Assembly: GCA_902729315.2 (NCBI GenBank)
Contig: LR746278.1
Location: 2,551,501 to 2,615,500, forward strand
Length of the DNA: 64,000 bases
DNA from: Spirodela intermedia
Lineage: Eukaryota > Streptophyta > Magnoliopsida > Alismatales > Araceae
Direction: 5' to 3'
Each line of letters starts with the position of its first letter. Position 1 is the first letter of the stretch. A program made the translations under genes and the position numbers. This document shows positions 47,553-58,200 of the stretch, one piece after another. A model generated the notes under the pieces. That model was not told the DNA's origin. It ran no database searches and was given only the letters and a program-made list of their open reading frames with translations.

Positions 47553-48600
47553 CAGAACATTAAAAAAATCTCATGACAGCTTACAGAACTCCAGCATAGG
47601 CGTATTACCGTGCAAATGCTTATAATTGCAGGCACTTGTAACTCGCTTACATCTGCATACAACACATCTATGGAAAATGGATTGGACCTGAAAAATTTCA
47701 ATGCCTTAGCAATATGAATTGGGTTCCCCTTGGGGAATACTGCTTGCTGATTTTCTGTCATTCCAGTTTGTGAATTGAATTTGGCATGATGCCCTTCCAA
47801 GACAAAGCAATTGGGAAGGGGAAACTCTCAAGAACCTGAAGACAAAAAAAATCCCCGCAGAATGTCACAAATTTGGAAGCAGAACGAGAGGGAAGGATTC
47901 AAGAACACAAAGGTCTGAAATAAACAACCATCCCCATAACTAATAATTGAAAAGAGGCTCAAAACTAATGCAATTATCACCGATATTGGAAAATCATGGA
48001 GACTTCTCTACAATGTGAAGGACACAATCACTAGAGGCACAAAATTTTAGTTTAATGGACAGACCCTGACTTCTCTACAATGTGAAGGACACAATCACTA
48101 GAGGCACAAAATTTTAGTTTAATGGATAGACCCTGCAAGTGTTGTCTCACCGTCCCATTATTTGATCAGAATTTGAGAGAACCAGGACAAATAGATATAT
48201 TATCGTGTTTATTGATTTATTTTTTATATTTCTCTGGTCTATACTTATATTTTCATCTAATTGATTTTTTATTGATTATTTAAACGAATCTGTTTCGTAA
48301 AATACAAAATTGTGATAGTTAAAACATTGACTGCAAAGAAAGATGGCATTTTAGGCATCACCATTGCATTAGTTAAAAAACAAACCATTGCATTGCATTA
48401 GTGCCTCTGATGCCTACAACTGAAACAGAACAGATAATTTCTTAGTTTCTGGTGAAATCCGAGGAATGTTGTCTGGAGTGCATGAAACTTTGGCCAAGAA
48501 TGCCATCTGTACTAGTTTCTGATCGTTAAGAGAGTTGAACACCCCCCATCATCTCGAGGAGCATGCAGAGATTGAACAAGCATGGCATCAGAAAAATGGT
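47553..48600 (-). pseudogene. Inverted partial copy of HSP70-14/15 intron 1 and exon 2
   Basis: On the minus strand this stretch repeats HSP70 sequence of about 38780-39835: intron 1 with its terminal TTTGTCTTCAG acceptor, all of exon 2 (TENQQAVFPKGNPI, ALKFFRSNPFSIDVLYADV, ELQVPAIISICT) and the start of intron 2 with its GTAATA donor. Exon 2 in the copy contains an extra AATTC near 47770-47785 (CCAAATTCAATTCACAAA against CCAAATTCACAAA), which breaks the frame. Intron sequence is copied too, so it is a DNA-level segmental duplication, not a retrocopy. Confidence 0.9.
48001..48134 (+). repeat. 67-bp perfect-period tandem duplication
   Basis: The unit GACTTCTCTACAATGTGAAG and following bases through AGACCCT occurs at 48001-48067 and 48068-48134 with one mismatch. 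The parental HSP intron has one copy (reverse complement near 39346-39415), so the duplication arose in the inverted copy. Confidence 0.95.
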
Positions 48601-49228
48601 ATTCATTAAATGACAGCAAGCTACGATGCAACTACAGCACATAACATGGTATTTGCCTCTTTGAAAAGATCACTCACAACAGAAACACACAGGCAACCCA
48701 CATTGTTTCAGACCAAGAAAGATTTCTCCTCCTCCAGATGTCTGCAGGCTTCCATAACAAACCTAAGAACGAGCCACAAGGATGGTATGTGAATCGAATA
48801 TCAGAAAAAAGATGAACAGTCACTTTGTGTGGGGAAATTTTGATGTTTTCTCCCTTTCAAAGTAATGAAAAAAACTCAATTGATACCTGCACTTGATGGA
48901 CACTAGATGGATCCTATTTATATTGCGGGGGAAAATATATTGATGAAAAAAATAATCGCCGAGATTTTTCTTGATCCTTTATTTTCAGTTCATGAAATGA
49001 ACATTTTAGTGAAAAAATTAAATACTGGGGGCATTTATTATATAGTTGAACATCTCAGCAGTCCAATGAATTGCCGCTGAAATATTAAAAAAAAAAAAAG
49101 TTGCTCAGAAGCAACATATCATTCATGCTGGCCCCACTGAGATCTATCTGAATACCCAAATTTGATCAGAATCACATAAATGTGGGTTACATTACTGAAG
49201 AGTAGAAGCTTTGGTTTTCATAGTAATG

Positions 49229-49276
49229 TCTGAACTTTCTTCTGCTTCTTCTGCTTCTTCTGCTTCTTCTGCTCTT
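49229..49276 (+). repeat. (CTTCTG)-type short tandem repeat
   Basis: Several consecutive TTCTGCTTC-like units on the plus strand, a short minisatellite without evident coding role. Confidence 0.85.
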
Positions 49277-49611
49277 CGTCTTCCCTACGTTACCTTCCCA
49301 ATGCCCAGGCCGATTTAGTCTGGGGTTATTCAGCCCGGTCGGTCTCTAAGCCCATCAATTTTTTAGCCCATCTTCTTTCAAAACGACAGCAAGACCCCAA
49401 ACACACATAAGATCCCAGAGCTAATGGGCCAAATGAGCCCGAGTGGTCTCTATCTTCTGGGCCGTGAAAGCCCGGAAAAACAGCTCAGAGCCGCCTGATT
49501 TCTCTTTAAAGCAAAAGCCTTTGGATTGAAAGCTATGCTACTGGGGCGCAAATAATGCCCTTTTATTACAGTTCTGAGGTTCATAATGTTATCATTATCG
49601 ATAATAATGCT

Positions 49612-49612
<1 letters not shown>

Positions 49613-49642
<30 letters not shown>
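49613..49642 (+). repeat. (GA)n microsatellite
   Basis: Thirty bases of GA dinucleotides inside an otherwise open frame; the frame therefore reads Arg-Glu alternation here and is treated as non-coding. Confidence 0.9.
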
Positions 49643-49644
<2 letters not shown>

Positions 49645-50462
49645 CTGGTCGATCAGATTCTCAGAGATTGCTGTACTCGGCACGACGAGTGGGAAAGGAC
49701 AAGGGCACATGGCAGGGCCAGAAACGACGCAACGTCCTTTTCTACGACTGCCCGTCTTCTTCGACCGGGGCAGCACCCCAAGTGCGTCGTTTCTTTGTTT
49801 AACGCGCATCTTCCACCCGAAACGGGAGAATTCCTCTCGCACCGTCATGAAAGCTACCGTTTCTCTCGGTTTAAGGTCGAAACCCGCGAGTTGCTTGTCA
49901 ACCCACCCAAGATGGTCAAAGAAGAGAAAAAACTAGCCAGGTTTGACTTCACGAAGCTGGTGACTTCGATGGGAGCTGCTCCGCTCATCATCCATTCGTT
50001 TGGAGCTGAAAGGTTGGATTTTCTCTTCTTCCTCTTCCTCTTTTGTTTCTTCTTGAGGAATCAAGCTTTTCGGCTTGATGATAGTAAAGCCCGGGCCCGA
50101 TAGTAGGCCCGAAATTGCTCCTTTTCTGGGTTTAATCCCTTAGAGAACGCACCGGCAGCCGTCCAATAAATAACGATGAACATGCATCATTTGCGGTGCC
50201 TCTGCTGGTAGCCTGCGCTCAGAGGTAGACTAAAAAGCTGCCACGTGTTCCTTCGGGCTAATAGATCCGTAAAGGCGCTTCTCATTTTGGCTCCACGTTG
50301 ATCAATCACCATCGCATACGTCGAATAATATCACAAGTATTGACTTTGTGATCGCCACGAGACCACATTCACATGTCCCAATCCTTTATCCTCGGTGGAG
50401 TTTTTGTTAACTACAAGCCAGAACTGGATTAAGTGGTTTCCCTTGTTCTCCATAGAGATTCA

Positions 50463-50545
50463 GGGAGAGAGAGAGAGAGAGAAGAGAGAAGAGAGAGAAG
50501 AGAGAAGAGGGAGAGAAGAGAGAAGAGAGAGAGAGAGAGAGATGA
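50463..50545 (+). repeat. Interrupted (GA)n tract
   Basis: A purine-only stretch with GAGAGAAGAGAGAAG-type variation. Confidence 0.9.
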
Positions 50546-50970
50546 AACAAATTAATCTGTTTAAGATGTGGGTTTCTTTGAAATTTGACAGTTTCATATG
50601 TGATAATAATATTCATGAAAAGGCTGCGTATTTAAAATGTGCTACAACCATTCGCCTACGTCGTGCACGACCTGATGGGATTTGATTCTTACGATTGCAC
50701 GTAAAGCCCAATAACATGACAAACAATGACGTGTAACGGTCGTCAAAGTAGAGCCACCGGCCGTATAAGTGGGCCCCGGGGGAGGATCTAGGGCTTGATC
50801 GTGTGGGCCCATACTTCTTTCTCCACTCCCCCTTGGTCTGCTTGAACAGCCGGGAAGCTGTTGCGGAAAAGTGGCTCTCCGTAGATTAGTGACCTTTCAG
50901 ACCCCAAGTTCACATTATTCATCCCTCTCTCTCTCTAGGTGTCTTTATCTCCTGTCTTTCTTGGAATCTT

Positions 50971-50971
<1 letters not shown>

Positions 50972-51002
<31 letters not shown>
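50972..51002 (+). repeat. (CT)n microsatellite
   Basis: A CT dinucleotide run about 1.3 kb upstream of the DLK2-like start codon. Confidence 0.9.
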
Positions 51003-51005
<3 letters not shown>

Positions 51006-52129
51006 GCCACGCACTTTCCACATTCAAAATGGGAGGCAAGTGACGTCCCGGTTCATCGGTACCTTTCAGCTCCATATAAAACAATCCTCATCCGTCATCG
51101 TTAGCGTGGTACTTAGAATTATTTAGGAACAAAGGTGGGGGGGGGGGTTACGAATCAACGGATGGGCAGCCCCCACCCTTCCCCACTTCCAGTCAAGAAC
51201 AGTGGTGACAAGTCAGGCGAATGGATGAGGCCGCGAGAAAAATGTGGGATTTTAGTGAACCCAAGTTGCTAACTTTGACTTTCTTCGGGAGAAGAAAACT
51301 TCTTTTGAAATGGCAGGCGCCGGTTCTCGGCCCTTCTTCCGACACCTGTGACGCGAATGAACAGCGCCACCAAAGGGATCGTCGCCAACAGTGAAGAAAT
51401 CGTCATTTCGTACAGGTCTCAATCCTCTTCCCCGGGATATCAGGGAGATGCGATCACCAGGAGCCGTGTAACCCTGCGATTAAATATCACCGCCATGGAA
51501 ACGATTCGTACGGCCGAGTCAAGATGCCTGTGTCTCCAATCATATTACATAGAATCTAAGTTTTAGCTTCGAAAAGCTTCGTGCTGCCCGGTGGGTTGCT
51601 TCATGAATAAGCTCTGGGGTCACCGTCTGTCTCCAAGGGGGAGAAGGGCGGGAGGGGGAGGGGAAGGAGGTAGCTGTGGTGTGAGTTGTGATGAGGGCGA
51701 TGGGCTTCCGACGTCATTAAATAAGGAAAGGAGAGGAGGGGCCTGGTTACGTCTCATCCTGCAACCTATTGCAACAATACTTGGGAATACAGGCAGCGGT
51801 GTGGCCCTCCACATAAGATAAGGAGGGCGGAAAAAGGCTGGCCTTGGACGCATCCTCCGCCTTCAACCCCAATAACGACTGGCGGACGAAGACGAACCAG
51901 GCCTTTGTCTCTCTCCTTCGAGGAGAGAGAGAGATTAAGAGAGCTTTGAATACTGCAAGAAAGCCTGCACAAAAAGCTTAAGCGGAGGTTTCGCCTCGTC
52001 GGCGATTACGTTTCGGGCGGACCTCGTTGAATCTCAGCCGGGCGCGTCCCCATCCAGCAGCCGTGGCGTCTCTGCGGACGGGCGAGATAAGAGGGATATG
52101 GGCATCCTCAGAAAGAGCGACCTTGTCTT

Positions 52130-52140
52130 CTTTTTAAATA
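52130..52140 (+). promoter_or_regulatory. Possible TATA-like element of the DLK2-like gene
   Basis: CTTTTTAAATA, in front of a pyrimidine-rich leader, lies 160-170 bases before the start codon. It is the best TATA-like candidate in this promoter but not a strong match. Confidence 0.35.
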
Positions 52141-52299
52141 GCAGGCACCTTCACATGCCTTTCTCCACCCACCGCCTCTTCCCCTCTTCTTCCCCCCTCC
52201 CAAGCTCCCATCCCATTGCCCCCCCCCCCAATCTCTCTTCCCTCTTCTCTCTCTCTCTCTCTGTTTCTCTCTCCCTCCTCTCTCCAGCTCTCTGAAGAG

Positions 52300-53174
52300 A
52301 TGGTGGTGCTCGAGAAGAGGGAGATTCTGGCCCAGAATGCGAAGATCGTTGGCTCTGGGGAGACAACCATTGTCCTGGCTCATGGGTACGGGGCAGACCA
52401 ATCCATATGGGAGTATGTCTTACCAGAGCTCACCAAGCGGTGCCGGGTCGTTGTCTTCGACTGGAACTTCGGCGCCGCTGTTGATCGCCATGGAAGCCGC
52501 GAGACCTCCAAACAGTCCATCTTCGAGGCCTTCTCTGAGGACCTCGTCTCCCTCATGGACTCCATGGGGCTGAAGAACGTCGTCTTTCTCGGGCACTCCA
52601 TGTCCGGGATGGTCGGCTGCATCGCCTCCATCAAGAGGCCCGATCTCTTCCGACGTCTGATTCTTCTCGGCGCATCTCCGAGGTAGAAGATACATCTCGC
52701 GCCTGGAAAACTATCGTTCTAGACCATCGTCGTTGACCTCGCCCATGCAGGTATCTGAACTCGGAGGACTACGAGGGGGGCTTCGAGAGGCCACACGTGG
52801 AGGCCCTCTTCACCAGCATTGAGTCAAACTTCCAGACGTGGGCCCGGGCCTTCGTGGGGCTGGTCGTCGGCCAGGATCACCCCTCAGAAGCCGCCAAGTT
52901 CTGCAAGTCTCTGCTGCGGATGGGGTCCGACGTGGCGCTCGCCATGGCCAGGGTCATCTTCCTTAGCGACCTTCGGGAGGTCCTCCACAGCGTGGCGGTG
53001 CCATGCACCGTGGTCAACGGCACCAGAGACGTCGTCGTTCCCACGTCGGTCTCCAGCTACATACAGACGAGGATCAAGAGTGAGGCGGCGCTGGAGCTCC
53101 TCGACTTTAACGGCCACTTCCCCCAGCTGACGGCGCACAAGGCTCTGGTCAATGCGATCGAACGGCTGTTGTGA
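52300..53174 (+). CDS. DLK2: DLK2-like alpha/beta hydrolase (D14/KAI2 family)
   Basis: Two exons, 52300-52682 and 52751-53174, join at SPR|YLN across a 68-bp intron, giving 268 residues, the standard size of the D14/KAI2 family. This family includes the strigolactone receptor D14 and karrikin/KL receptor KAI2, which hydrolyse or bind butenolides and signal through the F-box protein MAX2. The catalytic triad is intact: Ser100 in LGHSMSGM, Asp221 in TRDVVVP and His250 in NGHFPQL. The motifs VVFDWNFG and GHFPQLTAH, and LNSEDYEGGFE after the intron, favour the third clade, D14-LIKE 2, over D14 (usually GHLPHLS) or KAI2 (GHLPQLS). DLK2 transcript rises with strigolactone/karrikin treatment in Arabidopsis; its ligand is less clear. 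The gene is GC-rich and has the single conserved intron of the family. Confidence 0.93.
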
Positions 53175-54264
53175 GGGTTTGACCTCGAAGAAGGACCCGA
53201 CGCCGTCCGATCCCCATGTATCTTGTCGCCTAGCGGAAGCTACACGACCGTCTCCTTCTCGCTCTTCTGTGCGTCTTCCTGTGTCTGGTCGGTCTGTGAA
53301 TGAATCTCCACTTTGCTCCTCGAAGGTCCGTTTGGCAGTTAAAGTCAACGGCTTGTAAGTGCAAGCGGGCGGGATGTGGCAATATCTGGCCCAATCTTTT
53401 TTATCCTGGCTTGGAACGGCCTTAACCCAAAAGTCAACTGCCCTTTATCCTTCTTTATCAGAAACCAGCGCCTTGACTTTTCCGCAGATCTTAGGTTTTG
53501 ATGAACGACGCTTGGCTTCAAGTTGGCCCGTTGACATTTACTTCTCTCAAGCTGCCAAAAATAAAGAAATGCGACCGACGGGCAGGATTTCAGCTGTCCG
53601 AACTCTTTGCTTTGATGATCTACCCCCACTCATCCAAGGTCCGAATTCATAATAATAAGTGCCATTTTTGGTAAAATTGTTAACTAAATAATCGGCATTT
53701 CGAGGTAGAGTGAGCCGAATTAAATCCTCCCAATAAATTTCCAAAATTAATAATGCTTCATTTTTGTGGCCCATCATGTAAAAAATAACGTTGACTATGA
53801 AAATCTTCGGGCGTGTATGCTTCGGAATGCGAAATCATTCGGGCTGTTATGAACTAATTATTTTCGTAGTAAATTAATTTCAAAATATTTATTTTGTCCA
53901 GCGGCTTAAATATCCGAATCGATTGGTCGTAATGTCGGGTCCTCATCAAGTCTTCGACCCGTCCTTTCGCTTCGCCGTTCCTCTTTGCTGTACCTTTACG
54001 AATTCAGGAATCTCATCCAAACGATGTAGACAGATGAAGATATGACAACAACCACCACCCACCACGCCCAGTTAGGCCCGGCCCGACCAGACCGATTCTC
54101 CACCCAGTCTGGGCGTAAACAATCCAGCCCAATAACAAAATAGGATTGACCCATTACTGCTCCCAAGAAGACTGTTCAACGTGAAGCTTGCCCATCTGAT
54201 GGCAAGGTATAATCCACCTGCAGAGATATTTTACCACGGTACATTTCTAGTTTGCAAACCTTAT

Positions 54265-54412
54265 AGAGAGAGAGAGAGAGAGAGACAGAGAGAGAGAGAG
54301 AGGGAGGGAGGGAGGGAGGGAGGGAGAGAGAGAGAGAGAGAGAGAACGTTTCCATAGATATCCATGCATGCACTGTCATAGAACAGAGACCATATTTGCT
54401 CTGAATTACGAG

Positions 54413-54455
<43 letters not shown>

Positions 54456-54610
54456 GTTTCCATAGATATCCATACATGCGCTGCCTTAGAACAGAGGCCA
54501 TATTTGCTCTGAATTATGACAGAGAGAGAGAGAGAGAGAGAGAGACGTTTCCATAGATATCCATGCATACACTGCCATAGAACAGAAACCACATTTGCAA
54601 TGAATTATGA
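54265..54610 (+). repeat. Minisatellite of about 105 bp with GA tracts
   Basis: Three units repeat ACGTTTCCATAGATATCCAT then GCATGCACTG-like, CATAGAACAGA and CATATTTGCTCTGAATTA, each followed by a (GA)n tract of varying length. Units begin at about 54347, 54453 and 54545; a longer GA/GGGA tract precedes the first. Confidence 0.92.
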
Positions 54611-54873
<263 letters not shown>

Positions 54874-54982
54874 ACGAAACCCCGAAGATCGAGAACGGTG
54901 ATCCAGACAAATACAACCGTAACGTGTTATTTTTCGGGCATTTTCTCAGTCACAGGAAAGTATTCTTCGAGTAAGAACAAGA

Positions 54983-55102
54983 AGAGGGAGAGGGAGGGAG
55001 AGGGAGGGAGAGGGAGGGAGAGGGAGGGAGAGGGAGGGAGAGAGAGAAAGAGAGGGAGAGAGAGAGAGAAAGAGAGGGAGAGAGAGAGAGAGAGGGAGAG
55101 AA
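54983..55102 (+). repeat. (GAGGGA)n polypurine tract
   Basis: Regular GAGGGAGAGGGAGG units followed by GA and GAAA variants. The G-runs are evenly spaced, so G-quadruplex or triplex formation is possible in principle. Confidence 0.92.
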
Positions 55103-55223
55103 CGAATGCTGTACAGAGGACGAGCGACCAAAAACCGGCAGCGTCCCCTCGATCACTCAGGGACTGGCGGCCTGAACTCCACACCATCCAGTGAAGAGGC
55201 CAGGTAACCTGCAGCCAAGAACA

Positions 55224-58200
55224 TCAAACCACAGAGGGACGATGTCCAGCTCCAACGCACCCCCCTTCTTCTTCTTCATCCAACGTTCTGCTCCTGTGCC
55301 TCATCAAATTGGCAGGCCAAACATTCACAGACCCTCCAACACCGCCGCCGCCGCCGCCACCGCCACCACCGAGATCACCACTGTCAGTCTCGCTTTCATC
55401 CTGTTCAAACGAATTGATCGCCTCTGCCGCCACAAGTATCGTGACAGCCTTGTGAATTGCAAGATCAGCCTTGTGCATCAACCAGTGGGCCTTCTCCCTC
55501 TTGAACCGGGCCACATTGGCCGAATGCTGTGCAGCACTCGACGCATCCCGCAGTGAGAACTCGTCGGCGTCGGCCGGCTGGGTCGGAAATCTCTCAGGCT
55601 TTTGGCGGTCTGGAGCAAAACCAGTGCCCGGCAGAGAAGCTCCGGTTCCCTTCATCCTCTGAGAATATGATGCCGCCGCCATGGCCGCCTGGTCCCTAGA
55701 GGACGAAGAAGTCCTCCCTTTTGAGCTGTTTCTGTCCAGTCTAGCATGATGACTTCTCTCTAAATTGATCTTATTGGACGGGGAAGGGAATCCTTGTGAA
55801 GGGAATCCAGTTGGCGACTGAAGTGAAGTCGGGGTGTTGGGAAACTCGTAGTTGGGGACGGCGATCGTAGACTTCTCCTTCGAAAGCGAAGGCCTGCTTG
55901 GCCTTTTCCCTGGTCACAGAAGAGAAGGAATTCTCCGGTGAGATGCCAAAAATGGTTGGTGAAGGGCAGAGACCTTGAAAAGGGCAGAGACCTTGAAGAG
56001 AATGGGTGTCCCTCGGAGAGGAGTTATGATGGCCGCTGGAAGGAAACTTTTTGTGGGACCGTTGCTTGGAATCCTTGTGGGGAAGTTCCAAGCCCCTCGG
56101 TCGCAAGCAGAAAGCAAACATCGGGGGCTTATCAATGGAAGAGGTTCTGCCATGGAGCTCTTTTGGGGCGCTGTGCATCTTGGACATGGCTGATTCCCAC
56201 TCTTTCAGCTGTAGATGATACTGTTCCCACAACGGGGGCTGAAACAAGCAGAGGAAGGAAGAAGGGACAGTGAGAGATCCAGATATGAAGAAATTAGTCT
56301 CATATATAGCAACGGAGGGATCGAAGGCAACATAAGATTGCTGAAGCTCGGTAGTAACCAATTTCCAAATCCAATGTGCATGATTTCGCACTAGTTTTGA
56401 TTGTTTTGTTGTGAGTAATTAGATGCATGTTGATGTTTTGCTTTGCTAAACAAAGTGCCCAACCAGGCTCAGAGTGATTCTGAAGGAGAGACGTCTGAGG
56501 TCTGCTTGCTTAGTCATCGAGATGCCCAACTCTCTACAAAATCTTGTTGCCTCATTGATTCTTTGAGAGAGAATGAAAATGACGATAACACAGAATATTG
56601 AGAAAAAAGGAGAGTGCATATATTTACATAAAGAACATAACCATGAAAATGGTCAGAAAAACACACTGACCAGCTGAACCGGGCTGATTATGGACCAAGC
56701 TTGGGGTCCCAGGAGAAAAAAATATTGGCCTCTGTGATTATGTAATATCATGCTATTTATACAACGAACTGAGTGTGAAACGGTGACTCAAATTCTAAGT
56801 TGTTACACGATAATAGAACTTCAGCATGCTGAGCGCATAACTTATGTCCTGAGTACACCATAACGCTCTGATTCATCCAAGACGGAATAGTGGTTCTGCA
56901 AGGGCCAGATTCATCTTCCGAAATGCAAATCTTAGGCTGATCGCTTGTTCAGAAATCCGACTAGATAGTGACAAGTGTTAGGAATAGTCCCATACTAGCT
57001 GTTGTAGAAATGAGCCTACTCCACTCATTGCCATTTTCTTTTAACTTGGAAGGTCAGTTAACTCTTACAGGCTATCAGAGATGATGTTTTTACTTAGGCT
57101 GAACAAGACCCAAAAATCAGCTTAGATGTGACTAGGGTAAGAATAGTTCCACATTATAGATCTGTGATTGCAACACAGAGAGCTAAGAATGTGCCTTTCA
57201 ATGAGGGATAACTAGGGCATCCAAAGGTTCAATGTGCTTTCAGTTCCCTGATCTGGGTAGATGTTCTTTGTGCAATATCGTAACCATTTTTTTCCAAAGA
57301 GGGACATGACGCTAGAAAACTATGGAGGTTGTACAATATGAGAACCTTTGCTCACCCTAAAAAGGTCCACAACCTTCATCTATTTCATATCTACACATAA
57401 GAGGCCACATTATTATTATTGTCAAATTACAGCTATATCATTTTCTATGAGGTAACAGCAAATGTGAGCCTAAAAAGTAGGATAACTTTGAATAAATAAA
57501 GCTGCTGCCAACGGCATAATGTATCCACACATAAGACATGTACAGGCATGCCCATTAAAATCGTTCCAGAAGTAACTGCAGTATATTCCAACCGGCACAT
57601 ATTTGGCAGAGTCATAAGTACTGAACTGTAAGACCATTTCACGAAAAATCACCCTCGAGCTTATTTTCTGAGGGGAGATTGTTCATGTTATTTTGATTGC
57701 AGAAAATGTGACCATATGGGTGACGGAAAATCACACAAGAAATGGAGTGACGCGAAGTATGTAATGAATAGGGGAGAATACCCAGGGTTAAGTGCTGGAG
57801 AGCAGCACTTCATCGTCTAAACTACTGAATAAGTTTTTTCAAAAACTTTAGTTAAGTTGGAAAAAGAAAGAAACATACCTGAAACTGTCGAATCAAAGGA
57901 ATGCCTTTCTTCTGCCGCTTCTGCCACCAGTGCTCATAGACAGCTTTCATTACTTCCACTGGCCCAATTTCGGCCATTAAACTTTTTATCTCAGTTTCTG
58001 TAAAGTCAGAGCGATGTTGTGCAAATGCTTCTTTCTCAAGCGTATCCATTGCCTTCTCGACTTGCTCCTCAGAGATCCCCTGGAATGCACTCTCACTGCC
58101 ATTACCTGCATTTCTTAATTTTGAAATACACTCCTCATCCTCACTGTCCAAGTCATATAAGACACGAGATGGGTCCAGAGCCATATCAACCTCTGTTCCA

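Larger units (their letters stand above)
47390..52299. other. 4.9-kb intergenic region between RTF1 and the DLK2-like gene
   Basis: Holds the RTF1 3' UTR, the inverted HSP70 exon-2 copy (47553-48600) with a 67-bp tandem duplication, a (CTTCTG)n tract near 49230-49275, GA tracts at 49613-49642 and 50463-50545, a CT tract at 50972-51002, and the DLK2 promoter and leader with a pyrimidine tract at 52235-52285. An open frame at 49555-50103 lies mostly across a GA tract and is not convincing as a gene. Confidence 0.5.

Noticed and set aside
49555-50103. A 182-codon open frame, including MVKEEKKLARFDFTKLVTS
   Set aside because: Part of it is a GA microsatellite and the C-terminal part is a T-rich Phe/Leu run. 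I recognised no family. A real short exon around 49912-50010 cannot be excluded.
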